Assembly (NCBI GenBank): GCA_964588525.1
Contig: CAZPQC010000097.1
Coordinates: 1-14,225 of the forward strand
From: JAFGQJ01 sp964588525
GTDB lineage: Bacteria; Spirochaetota; Spirochaetia; SZUA-6; DRHE01
Length of the DNA stretch: 14,225 bases
Direction of reading: 5' to 3'
The number at the start of each line of letters is the position of its first letter. The stretch's first letter is position 1. Under the pieces are notes generated by a model, which was given only the letters and a program-made list of their open reading frames with translations, did no database searches and was not told the origin of the DNA. This document shows, piece by piece, positions 6,867 through 13,489 of this stretch. The position numbers and the translations under genes were made by a program.

Positions 6867-8216
6867 TCAGGCTGCCGCCGGCCGGCGGATCAGCACTTTC
6901 TTTTTCCACCGCCCCCCGAGGTAGTAGAGGAAACTGGCGGTGAAACCCACGACCCAACCGGCGGGAATCCCCCACCAGATACCGGGGCTGCCGAGATTTG
7001 AAGACAGCAGGGCGGAGACCGGGATCCGCACCACCCACAACGCCACCAGGGTGAAGACCATCTGGGTCAGGGTGTCTCCCGCTCCCCGCAGCACGCCCCC
7101 GGTGATGAACATGCTGGAAAAAACGACATAGAACGAGGAGACGATCAGCAGGTATTCGGCTCCGATCTCCACTACGGCGGGATCTTTGGCAAACAGACCG
7201 ATCAGAGCATGCCGAAAGATGATCATGATCACCGTCATGACCAGGGAGATCACGCCGGACATGAGCATGGTGGAGATATAACCCTTTCGGACTCGTTCCT
7301 GTTTTTGCGCCCCCATATTCTGGCCGACAAACGTGGACATCGCTATAGAGAGGTTCATGGCCGGCATGGCGGCGAAGGAGTCCAGCCGTGAGGCGGCGGT
7401 GTAGCCGGCGATTACATTGGTACCGAAGGGATTGACGATGCGGGTCAGGGCGATGAAGCCCAGGGAGACCAGGGACTGCTGGATCCCCGTAGGAAGGCCG
7501 ATCTTCAGCATATTCCGAAAGATCTCCCGGTCGAAACGGATCGTTTTCGGATGCACGTGGAGATAGCCGTAGGGTGAACGCTGCATGTAGATCACCCCAA
7601 CCACCAGGGAAACTCCCTGGGAGATGACCGTTGCCCAGGCGGCTCCGGCGACGCCCCAATGAAATACCATGACGAACAGAAGATCCAAAACGATGTTTAC
7701 GATGCTGGCAATGATCAGGAAATAGAGGGGATTTTTCGAATCCCCCAAGCCACGCAGGATGGCGCTGACCGTGTTGTAGCCGAACATGAACACCATACCG
7801 GCAAACATTACGTTCAGGTACTGTCTGGCCAGAGGGAAGACGGCATCCGGTGTGCGCAGCACCTTCAGAATGGGTCCGCTGAAGATCAGTCCTGCCACAG
7901 TCGCCAATACGGCGGTAATCAACAGGAAGATCACCGTCGTGTCGATCGTCTTTTTCAGTTTGTCCGTATCTCTGGCACCGAAGTACTGGGAAAGCATGAT
8001 GCTGGCGCCCATGGTAATGCCGATAATCAGCGAAACCATGAGAAAAATGATCGGGAATGAGGCGCCGACCGCAGCCAGGGCCTCCTTGCCCACCCCCCTG
8101 CCCACGACGACGCTGTCCACCATCATGTACATCTGCTGAAAGACATTGCCGATCAGCATGGGTACGGCGAAGCTGATTATCCCCCTGGCTTCGCTTCCTT
8201 CTGTCAGATTTTTCAT
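6867..8216 (-). CDS. MATE family multidrug/Na+ (or H+) antiporter
   Basis: A 449-residue protein with about 12 membrane helices, the standard MATE length. The N-terminal half shows the usual PMLIGNVFQQMYMMVDSVVVG pattern in helix 1 and a helix-2 region with GASFPIIFLM and GITMGASIMLSQYFGA. The second MatE repeat begins near residue 235 (LKIGLPTGIQQSLVSLG), with RGAGDTL late in the protein. It should export cationic or polycyclic compounds from the inner membrane in exchange for Na+ or H+. The ATG at 8216 fits the family's N-terminus, but its ribosome site is weak (GAGA about 10 bases upstream). It lies 78 bp downstream of the pterin-enzyme gene on the same strand and may be the last gene of that operon, although the gap holds a candidate promoter. 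The physiological substrate is unknown. Confidence 0.92.
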   Translation of the reverse strand: MKNLTEGSEARGIISFAVPMLIGNVFQQMYMMVDSVVVGRGVGKEALAAVGASFPIIFLMVSLIIGITMGASIMLSQYFGARDTDKLKKTIDTTVIFLLITAVLATVAGLIFSGPILKVLRTPDAVFPLARQYLNVMFAGMVFMFGYNTVSAILRGLGDSKNPLYFLIIASIVNIVLDLLFVMVFHWGVAGAAWATVISQGVSLVVGVIYMQRSPYGYLHVHPKTIRFDREIFRNMLKIGLPTGIQQSLVSLGFIALTRIVNPFGTNVIAGYTAASRLDSFAAMPAMNLSIAMSTFVGQNMGAQKQERVRKGYISTMLMSGVISLVMTVIMIIFRHALIGLFAKDPAVVEIGAEYLLIVSSFYVVFSSMFITGGVLRGAGDTLTQMVFTLVALWVVRIPVSALLSSNLGSPGIWWGIPAGWVVGFTASFLYYLGGRWKKKVLIRRPAAA

Positions 8217-8236
8217 TCGGTTGTATCTCAGCGAGA

Positions 8237-8266
8237 AAAGTACGCAAATTCCAGGTCTGCTGTCAA
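8237..8266 (-). promoter_or_regulatory. Candidate promoter for the MATE gene
   Basis: On the minus strand, a perfect TTGACA (8266-8261) is followed after 18 bp by TACTTT (8242-8237), a half-matching -10. This would start transcription near 8230, about 14 bases before the MATE ATG. The -35 is strong and the -10 weak. Confidence 0.35.
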
Positions 8267-8294
8267 TTTGTTTCTATCAGGGCGCGCCTCCGGA

Positions 8295-10340
8295 TCAAAC
8301 CTTCTCCACTTTCTCCAGCCGCACCTCCACAGCCTTCATCAGGGGGAAGCCGCTGATCGGATCGAAGCGGTCGTCATGGGTCAGGAGATTCGCATTGGCC
8401 TCTTTCCAGCCGTGGGTCAGCTGGAGGGTGCCGGGGAGGATCTCGGATTTGGACATGATCTTGACCGGAACCTCGAGACTGCCGATGCGGGAGGTGATGC
8501 GGATCTCCTCCCCGTCCGCTACACCGAGGGCGGCGGCGTCCCGGGGATGCAGCTCCGCCTCCGGTCCCGGGATTGCGGTGCGGAAGCGCTTGATGTTGCG
8601 AAAGCGGCTGTGGTAGTAGAGCAGCTTACGGGCGCCGGTGATCAATACGTAGGGATAATCGGGATCGGGCGCATCCAGGTAGGCGGGAGGCTTGTACTCC
8701 GGGAGTGCGGGGTAGCCGAGATCTTCGAGGTATTGGGAGCGGAACTCCACCTTTCCCGATGGCGTGCCCAGGGTTTCGCTCTTCCACCTCTCATAGCGTA
8801 TCGGCGCGTACTCGATGCCTTCCGGATGGGCCGCGGCCTGCTCCAGGCTGAGGTCCGCAGATTCGAGAATCCAGCTGGTCAGCTCGGTCTCGTCCTTCCA
8901 GGGAAAGTACTTGCCGAATCCCAATCTGTGGGACAGATCGTGCCAGAACTGATACTCATCCTGAACATCCGGGTATTCCAGGATTTTACGGGTCATGGTC
9001 ACTGTCTGATACTTGGCGTGGGTGTGTAGCTCCACCCGTTCGAGGAAGGAAGCTGCGGGCAGCACGTAGTCCGCCAGCTCGGTGGTTTCGGTCATGAACA
9101 GATCCCGCACAACGAACAGATCCAGAGATTCCAGAGCCTTGCGCACCTTCAGGGTGTTGGGATTGGTCATGGCCGGATTGGCCGCGGTGAGAATCATGGC
9201 CCTGAGCGGATAGGGTTTGCCACTCAAGATCGTGTCCATGCCGGTCATGGTGTGACATTCCTGGCGGAAGCCGTAGAGGACGGGGAAACGGTCCGCCCCG
9301 ATCGGACCGAGGTGCTCGAGAGGGATCTCGTCGTACAGGGTGAGGTGTGCTCCCTGGAAACCGTCTACCAGACGATTTCCCCCTTCCCGATCCAGGGCTC
9401 CGAGGATCGCATCCAGACAGGCTACGGCCCGGATGTTGTTGATGCCGTTCTCGTGATGTTCCGGTCCATTGCCCACATACACCGTAACCCGGGGAGCGGC
9501 CCCGGCCATGGTTCGGGCTATCTCCCGGACCAGCGCAGCGGGCACACCGGTCTCACCTTCCACCGCTTCCGGTGAAAAGGCCTTTGCATACCCGGCCAGC
9601 TCGTCGAACCCGACTGTATAGTTTTCCACGAACTCCCGATCGAACATCTGAGTTTCGATCAGCTGTTGGATCAGGCCCAAGGCCAAAGCGCCGTCGGTTC
9701 CCGGCTTCAAGGCGGCGTGTAGATCCGCCTGGCGGGCGATCGCCGACATGCGCGGGTCTACCACTACCAGTTTGGCGCCGGCCTTGCGGGCCCGCATGAT
9801 CATCTGGGTCATGTTGGGATGGGCATGGGGAGGGTTGGCTCCCCAGAGCACGACGCAGCGGGAGCTCTCATAATCCGGCACCGGCCAGGAGCCTTCCACC
9901 AGACGATAACCGAAGTAGCGGCCGTTGTAGCACATCGAGTCGTTGGAGAAGTAGTTAGGGCTGCCCAGGGCGTGAACGAAGCGGCGGGCCATCTCCTCCT
10001 CCTGGGCGAAGCCGATCGCCTCCCCCTTCCAGATGCTGACTGAACGAGCGCCGTATTTCTCCTTGACGGTTGAAAGGCGTTCGGCGATCTCGTCCAGAGC
10101 CTGTTCCAGCGGGATTTCTTCGAAGCCCTTTTTGGTCTTCTTGAGGGGTTTGAGGAGCCGCTCGGGATGATAGACCATATCCACCGCGGCCCGGGCCTTC
10201 ACGCACAGGCGTCCTCGGTTCCAGGGATGATCTTTGTAGCCGTCGATATCGACGATCTTGCCGTCTTCCAGATACACGTTGATGGCGCAGCGATCGTCGC
10301 ACATGCGGCAGAGGGTTTGAACGGTTTGTCTTTCAGGCAT
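8295..10340 (-). CDS. Molybdopterin/tungstopterin oxidoreductase, DMSO-reductase superfamily catalytic subunit
   Basis: A 681-residue soluble protein with no Tat signal, so cytoplasmic. The N-terminal [4Fe-4S] motif is C11-x2-C14-x3-C18-x27-C46, followed by K48, the usual relay lysine. The metal-binding loop reads SNDSMCYNGRYFG, making C137 the likely Mo/W ligand, as in thiosulfate/polysulfide-reductase-like enzymes and acetylene hydratase. The central domain has the guanine-dinucleotide patterns VLWGANPPHAHPN and KLVVVDPRMSAIA. The C-terminal dinucleotide-binding domain begins near DYPYVLITGAR and includes HPRDAAALGVADGEEI and a DPISGFP tail. D15 lies inside the cysteine motif, the place of the catalytic Asp in acetylene hydratase. 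The start ATG follows the ferredoxin stop by 6 bp, with AGAGGGAG as ribosome site inside the ferredoxin's last codons, so the two are translationally linked. It is probably the catalytic subunit of a complex with the two upstream gene products. Substrate unknown. Confidence 0.9.
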   Translation of the reverse strand: MPERQTVQTLCRMCDDRCAINVYLEDGKIVDIDGYKDHPWNRGRLCVKARAAVDMVYHPERLLKPLKKTKKGFEEIPLEQALDEIAERLSTVKEKYGARSVSIWKGEAIGFAQEEEMARRFVHALGSPNYFSNDSMCYNGRYFGYRLVEGSWPVPDYESSRCVVLWGANPPHAHPNMTQMIMRARKAGAKLVVVDPRMSAIARQADLHAALKPGTDGALALGLIQQLIETQMFDREFVENYTVGFDELAGYAKAFSPEAVEGETGVPAALVREIARTMAGAAPRVTVYVGNGPEHHENGINNIRAVACLDAILGALDREGGNRLVDGFQGAHLTLYDEIPLEHLGPIGADRFPVLYGFRQECHTMTGMDTILSGKPYPLRAMILTAANPAMTNPNTLKVRKALESLDLFVVRDLFMTETTELADYVLPAASFLERVELHTHAKYQTVTMTRKILEYPDVQDEYQFWHDLSHRLGFGKYFPWKDETELTSWILESADLSLEQAAAHPEGIEYAPIRYERWKSETLGTPSGKVEFRSQYLEDLGYPALPEYKPPAYLDAPDPDYPYVLITGARKLLYYHSRFRNIKRFRTAIPGPEAELHPRDAAALGVADGEEIRITSRIGSLEVPVKIMSKSEILPGTLQLTHGWKEANANLLTHDDRFDPISGFPLMKAVEVRLEKVEKV

Positions 10341-10346
10341 GGTTCT

Positions 10347-10832
10347 TCAGCTCCCTCTCTTGGTCAGGCCGAACAGGCGTATCAGCTTGGCATCCAGACT
10401 CTCACGGCGGAAGCTGTAGGCCTCATCTTCCTCCACGAATTGGAGGGCCCCGGAGGTGCAGAACTTGACGCAACTAGGGTCCCCTCCGCACAGATCGCAC
10501 TTCTTGCTGACCAACTCGACCTTGTCGAAGTGTATGCTCCCGGTTGGACAGGCCAGCAGGCACATCTTGCAGCCGGCGCAGCGTTTGGCGTCGATCTCCA
10601 CGGCTCCGGTTTCGGGATTGCGCAGGATCGCCCCGGCCGGACAGATCTCCATGCACCAGCCCTCGCCGCAGTGGACGCAGGTCCAGGGGATGCAGACCCG
10701 CTCCTCCGGATAGAAGTTGACCCGGATGTTGGAGGCCTTTGTGTCGAAATCGCCCGTCTGTTTGAACGCACAGGCGTATTCACAGTTCCTGCAGGCAACG
10801 CAGGAGGTGGGGTCTACGGCAACGATGCGCAT
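10347..10832 (-). CDS. Multi-cluster [4Fe-4S] ferredoxin-like electron-transfer subunit (AorA/DmsB type)
   Basis: A 161-residue protein with four cysteine groups: C11/C14/C17/C21, C52/C55/C60/C64, C85/C88/C91/C95 and C112/C115/C121/C125, plus C47. This is the pattern of polyferredoxin subunits with up to four [4Fe-4S] clusters, as in the electron-transfer subunits of DMSO-reductase-family enzymes and AorA of NAD-linked aldehyde oxidoreductases. The third group, CxxCxxCxxxCP, is a textbook ferredoxin motif. The last 30 residues are charged and cysteine-free. There is no signal peptide, so it works in the cytoplasm. It should carry electrons between the pterin enzyme encoded 6 bp downstream and the flavoprotein encoded upstream. 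AGGATGG about 4-10 bases before the ATG serves as ribosome site. Confidence 0.92.
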   Translation of the reverse strand: MRIVAVDPTSCVACRNCEYACAFKQTGDFDTKASNIRVNFYPEERVCIPWTCVHCGEGWCMEICPAGAILRNPETGAVEIDAKRCAGCKMCLLACPTGSIHFDKVELVSKKCDLCGGDPSCVKFCTSGALQFVEEDEAYSFRRESLDAKLIRLFGLTKRGS

Positions 10833-10856
10833 TCGTCCATCCTTTCTCGCTTCTTG

Positions 10857-10885
10857 CTGTCCCGGGAAAGCTTGTCCGGGGACAG
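10857..10885 (-). other. Intercistronic hairpin between flavoprotein and ferredoxin genes
   Basis: On the minus-strand RNA, CTGTCCCCGG (10885-10876) pairs with CCGGGACAG (10865-10857), 9 bp with one bulged base and a 10-base loop containing AAGCTT. No T tract follows, so it is unlikely to be an intrinsic terminator. It may mark an RNA processing point or protect mRNA ends, tuning the ratio of the subunits. Confidence 0.5.
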
Positions 10886-10915
10886 TGTCACGGCCGAGGG
10901 GTCCGCAGAATCATT

Positions 10916-12145
10916 TCAAGCCACCTGCCGGGGCAGGAGGTACCGGCCCTTCAGAAAACCCTCTACGTCCGGCAGCCTGCGCCGGTTGCGGACCCAGGGT
11001 CGCAGTCGACCCAAGATCACCGCATCCTCGGCTCCGCCCAGAGCCACCGCTCCTACGGGCACCCCCTCGCGCAGCACGATCTTGAGATAGTGGGAGGGGC
11101 CGTTTTCGACGGGGTGAGAGCTGTGGCCCCGCTCTTCAATGAACTTTCCCATGGAGGCCACGGTGATGCCGAACATCTCGGTTACATTCATGTTGAGACT
11201 TCCCTGGTAGGGGACGTGTCGCCCGGTCAGGTTCTCTCCCGCAATCTTTCCGTGCTCCACCGCGGTCGGCCAGAGGGCGTGGGTCTGATGGGTTTCACCG
11301 AAGGAGGTCGGTCCCCGGGCAACGTCTCCGGCTGCATAGATGCCCGGTACGTTCGTCTGCATGTACTCGTCGATCAAGATGCCCCGATCGGTCCGGATCG
11401 GGCTGCCCGCCAGGAACTCGATATTCGGCCGCACCCCGGCTCCGACAATGATCAGATCGACTTCCAGGGGAGGGTGGTTTTTGGCGTGCACCGTCAGCAC
11501 CCCTGTTTTCGATCGATCTACCCGTTCGGTGTGGATAGCGGTCCGGACCTCGACTCCGTGCTCTTCGACTCTCTGCTGAAGGAGCGCCGCTCCGCGCTCA
11601 TCGAGGATCGTGGGCATGATCCGCGGCAGCAGCTCGTAGACCGTAACGTTCAAGTCCCGCTGCTGGGCTGCCCAGGCAGCCTGCAGTGCGATGAATCCCG
11701 ATCCAAGAACCAACGCTCGCCGTCCGGGTTGAAACAGGGTGTCGAGTTGCTCGGTGTCGCGGAGCGTCCACAGGTGGCAGACGTTCGTTCCGGCCAGACC
11801 TTCGACCGGGGGAAGGAAGGGCCGGGACCCGGTGGCGATCAGCAGACGATCAAAACCGATGGACCTGCCGTCTTCCAGGGTAAGGCTGTGGGTTTCGGGG
11901 TGCACCCGGCTCACCCGCATCCCGAACTCAGGTCTAACGCCCAGCTTTTCATAATCCTCAGGCCGGCGGATAAAGAGGTTTTCGTAGGGGATCTTTCGGC
12001 GCAGATAATAGGGCAGCAGCACCCTGGAGTAGGCGGTTCCCGATTCCGCGGAGATCAGGGTCAGCTGTGAGTCTGTATCGATAGCTCGGAAGCGGTTGAG
12101 AGCACTCAAACCCGCCGCTCCATTTCCTATGACCACCAGGTGCAT
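10916..12145 (-). CDS. FAD-dependent NAD(P) oxidoreductase (AorC/ferredoxin-reductase-like)
   Basis: A 409-residue two-dinucleotide-fold flavoprotein. FAD binds at the N-terminal GxGxxG (G7, G9, G12 in VVIGNGAAGLSAL). The LLIATGSRP segment (101-109) closes the first domain, the NAD(P) fold has GSGFIALQAA (GxGxxA, 148-153), and VPGIYAAGDVA (267-276) is the second FAD motif. There is no redox-active CxxC (only C123), so it belongs with ferredoxin/rubredoxin/nitrite-reductase-type reductases, not the disulfide reductases. It should exchange electrons between NAD(P)H and the adjacent multi-cluster ferredoxin. AorC of NAD-linked aldehyde oxidoreductases is a relative of this kind. It is the first gene of the minus operon, 83 bp ahead of the ferredoxin gene. 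GGAGG lies 13 bases before the ATG, a rather long gap, but the ATG fits the family's N-terminus exactly. Confidence 0.9.
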   Translation of the reverse strand: MHLVVIGNGAAGLSALNRFRAIDTDSQLTLISAESGTAYSRVLLPYYLRRKIPYENLFIRRPEDYEKLGVRPEFGMRVSRVHPETHSLTLEDGRSIGFDRLLIATGSRPFLPPVEGLAGTNVCHLWTLRDTEQLDTLFQPGRRALVLGSGFIALQAAWAAQQRDLNVTVYELLPRIMPTILDERGAALLQQRVEEHGVEVRTAIHTERVDRSKTGVLTVHAKNHPPLEVDLIIVGAGVRPNIEFLAGSPIRTDRGILIDEYMQTNVPGIYAAGDVARGPTSFGETHQTHALWPTAVEHGKIAGENLTGRHVPYQGSLNMNVTEMFGITVASMGKFIEERGHSSHPVENGPSHYLKIVLREGVPVGAVALGGAEDAVILGRLRPWVRNRRRLPDVEGFLKGRYLLPRQVA

Positions 12146-12177
12146 TTGATGTTCGGTTCCTCCGTGATGACCTCTGT

Positions 12178-12207
12178 ATTATAGAATCCAATCACCCGAT
12201 CGTTCAA
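12178..12207 (-). promoter_or_regulatory. Sigma-70-type promoter of the flavoprotein-ferredoxin-pterin enzyme operon
   Basis: On the minus strand, TTGAAC (12207-12202), an 18 bp spacer and a perfect TATAAT (12183-12178). Transcription should begin near 12171, about 26 bases before the flavoprotein ATG at 12145. An inverted repeat lies directly upstream of the -35. Confidence 0.65.
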
Positions 12208-12210
12208 TAG

Positions 12211-12241
12211 GGAATACCTGAGTTCGACGATCAAGTATTCC
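12211..12241. repeat. Inverted repeat GGAATAC/GTATTCC upstream of the minus-operon -35
   Basis: Perfect 7 bp arms at 12211-12217 and 12235-12241 with a 17-base gap. The arms begin 4 bp upstream of the -35 hexamer at 12202-12207, a normal place for an activator or repressor site. A second, nested pair GATCGT (12198-12203) and ACGATC (12227-12232) overlaps the -35. Confidence 0.5.
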
Positions 12242-12353
12242 ACCTGGTGAGAACGACGAATTAATGGGAAACCAGCTTTTCCTGAACTGATTACTAATAC
12301 TCCCATATTATCGCGAGTATCTCTACGGATCATTAAAAGAGACAACGATCAAG
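12227..12353. repeat. Two exact copies of ACGATCAAG in the divergent gap
   Basis: ACGATCAAG occurs at 12227-12235 and at 12345-12353, 118 bp apart. The second copy also forms an inverted repeat with CTTGAT at 12367-12372 (ATCAAG at 12348-12353, gap 13). They could be paired sites for one regulator of the two divergent units. The length is short enough that chance is not excluded. Confidence 0.3.
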
Positions 12354-12660
12354 AGATCGCGGTGGACTTGATTTCTTTTACTCTTTCTAAAATATAGCAG
12401 AAATAGATGTGCACCCATTTTTCTCATTATTTGGAATTCTGTACGGAAATAGTGCTTGCAAGGTTATGAAGGAAGAGCATATAATTCGGCGACAACTATC
12501 TGAGAATAACAAGATTGATGTTTGCATCCGTAATCTTGGTAATGCGTATAACGGATTTCTGCATCACCCGCAAATAATAAATCCAATTGTAGCTATAGGG
12601 GGGTTGAAATCCAAATTGAAAAACACCAAGAACGATTTACTCAAAGGATATAAACCATAA
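12242..12660. other. AT-rich gap ahead of the ABC transporter genes
   Basis: This part of the divergent gap is clearly poorer in GC than the rest of the window (one 60-base line at 12481 counts 37%). It holds a weak plus-strand promoter-like pair (TTGATT at 12368-12373 with TATAGC at 12393-12398, spacer 19), an imperfect stem of GCGA..TCTCT (12312-12323) with AGAGATCGC (12352-12360), and one doubtful ORF. I see no tRNA, insertion-sequence end or CRISPR repeat. Confidence 0.4.
12409..12660 (+). CDS. Doubtful small ORF, 83 residues
   Basis: The frame runs from ATG 12409 to a TAA that directly abuts the permease start. The first ATG has no ribosome site. A second at 12466 has only a weak AAGG and would give 64 residues. 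The product is basic, with a KSKLKNTKNDLLKGYK tail, and resembles nothing I know. It shows no signal peptide and no substrate-binding-protein pattern, and it sits in AT-rich DNA where open frames are less meaningful. It may be non-coding leader, a decayed gene, or a small accessory protein. Confidence 0.15.
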   Translation: MHPFFSLFGILYGNSACKVMKEEHIIRRQLSENNKIDVCIRNLGNAYNGFLHHPQIINPIVAIGGLKSKLKNTKNDLLKGYKP

Positions 12661-13473
12661 TTGTCCATAATTCCCTGGCTGAAGCAAAAAGTATTTATTT
12701 TTCGTTCACCGTGGCGTGATATTCTTCAGTTTCTGCTTGTTATCGCTGCGATTATCTGGTTCATTACAATTAGTACTTCCAGAGTCGGGTATAACTGGCA
12801 GTGGTACAGGGTTCCTCGGTATCTCTTCAGAGTCGAGGACGGACGCCTCGTCGCAGGTGCGTTGATCCAGGGTCTGCTGTTTACTCTGAGGATATCCGGC
12901 TTCAGCCTTGTTTTGTCGCTGCTGATTGGTTTGTTGACCGCTTTTGTCAGGTTATCGGGCTCATTCATGGGCAGAATCTTGTCCAGAGTGTATCTAGAGA
13001 TCATTAGAAACACTCCTCTTATCGTGCAAATCTATCTTGTATATTTCGTTATCGGCCCTATCTTGGGATTCGGACGCTTCACTTCTGCGATGTTGGCTTT
13101 AAGCCTTTTCCAGGGTGCCTATCTGTCAGAGATATTCAGGGCCGGTATTGTATCTTTACATAAGGGACAGTGGGAAGCAGCTCATAGTTTGGGATTGAGC
13201 ACCTTCCATACCTACAGGGACGTAATCCTCCCCCAGGCCATTCGGCGGATCTTGCCTCCCCTGACCAGTCAGGTTATCACTCTGATTAAGAACTCGGCCC
13301 TAGTCAGTGTCGTCGCCCTTGGTGATCTTGCCTTACGGGCACAAATCGTTGCTGCTGATACCTTTCTTACCTTTGAGATCTGGTTTACGACTGCCCTTAT
13401 TTATCTGGCTATTACGGTACCCCTGTCAACCATTGTAAACCTAATGGAGAAACGATTTAAAATCCTGACCTGA
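12661..13473 (+). CDS. Polar amino-acid ABC transporter permease (HisM/GlnP type)
   Basis: A 270-residue membrane protein with a first helix at about residues 20-38, a periplasmic loop (YNWQWYRVPRYLF), then a five-helix BPD_transp_1 core. The diagnostic EAA loop begins at E172 (EAAHSLGLS, then VILPQAIRRILPP), the site where the ATPase docks. SFMGRILSRVYLEIIRNTPLIVQ is the typical lead-in of the polar amino-acid (PAAT) class. The start is a TTG directly behind a TAA. The nearest ribosome-site-like sequence, AAAGGA at 12643-12648, is 12 bases away, so initiation may be weak. The GC content (40-47% in sampled lines) is well below that of the ATPase gene that follows after 16 bp. It should form the membrane channel with itself or a second permease. 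The amino acid carried is unknown. Confidence 0.9.
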   Translation: MSIIPWLKQKVFIFRSPWRDILQFLLVIAAIIWFITISTSRVGYNWQWYRVPRYLFRVEDGRLVAGALIQGLLFTLRISGFSLVLSLLIGLLTAFVRLSGSFMGRILSRVYLEIIRNTPLIVQIYLVYFVIGPILGFGRFTSAMLALSLFQGAYLSEIFRAGIVSLHKGQWEAAHSLGLSTFHTYRDVILPQAIRRILPPLTSQVITLIKNSALVSVVALGDLALRAQIVAADTFLTFEIWFTTALIYLAITVPLSTIVNLMEKRFKILT

Positions 13474-13489
13474 TGCAATAGAAAGCTGT

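Noticed and set aside
6730..8247. 505-codon minus-strand frame overlapping the MATE gene in another phase
   Set aside because: Its product is rich in Arg, Gly and His with no membrane segments, whereas the shorter MATE frame gives a canonical 12-helix transporter.
10167..11090. 307-codon plus-strand frame across the pterin enzyme, ferredoxin and flavoprotein genes
   Set aside because: It runs antisense to three motif-rich genes and crosses two intergenic gaps, so it is a chance open frame.
12300..12660. Remnant of an insertion sequence in the AT-rich gap
   Set aside because: I found no transposase motif, no matching terminal inverted repeats and no target duplication.
12409..13473. One longer permease gene split by a nonsense codon at 12658
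   Set aside because: The upstream 83 residues show no permease character, and the downstream part is already a full-length 270-residue permease.
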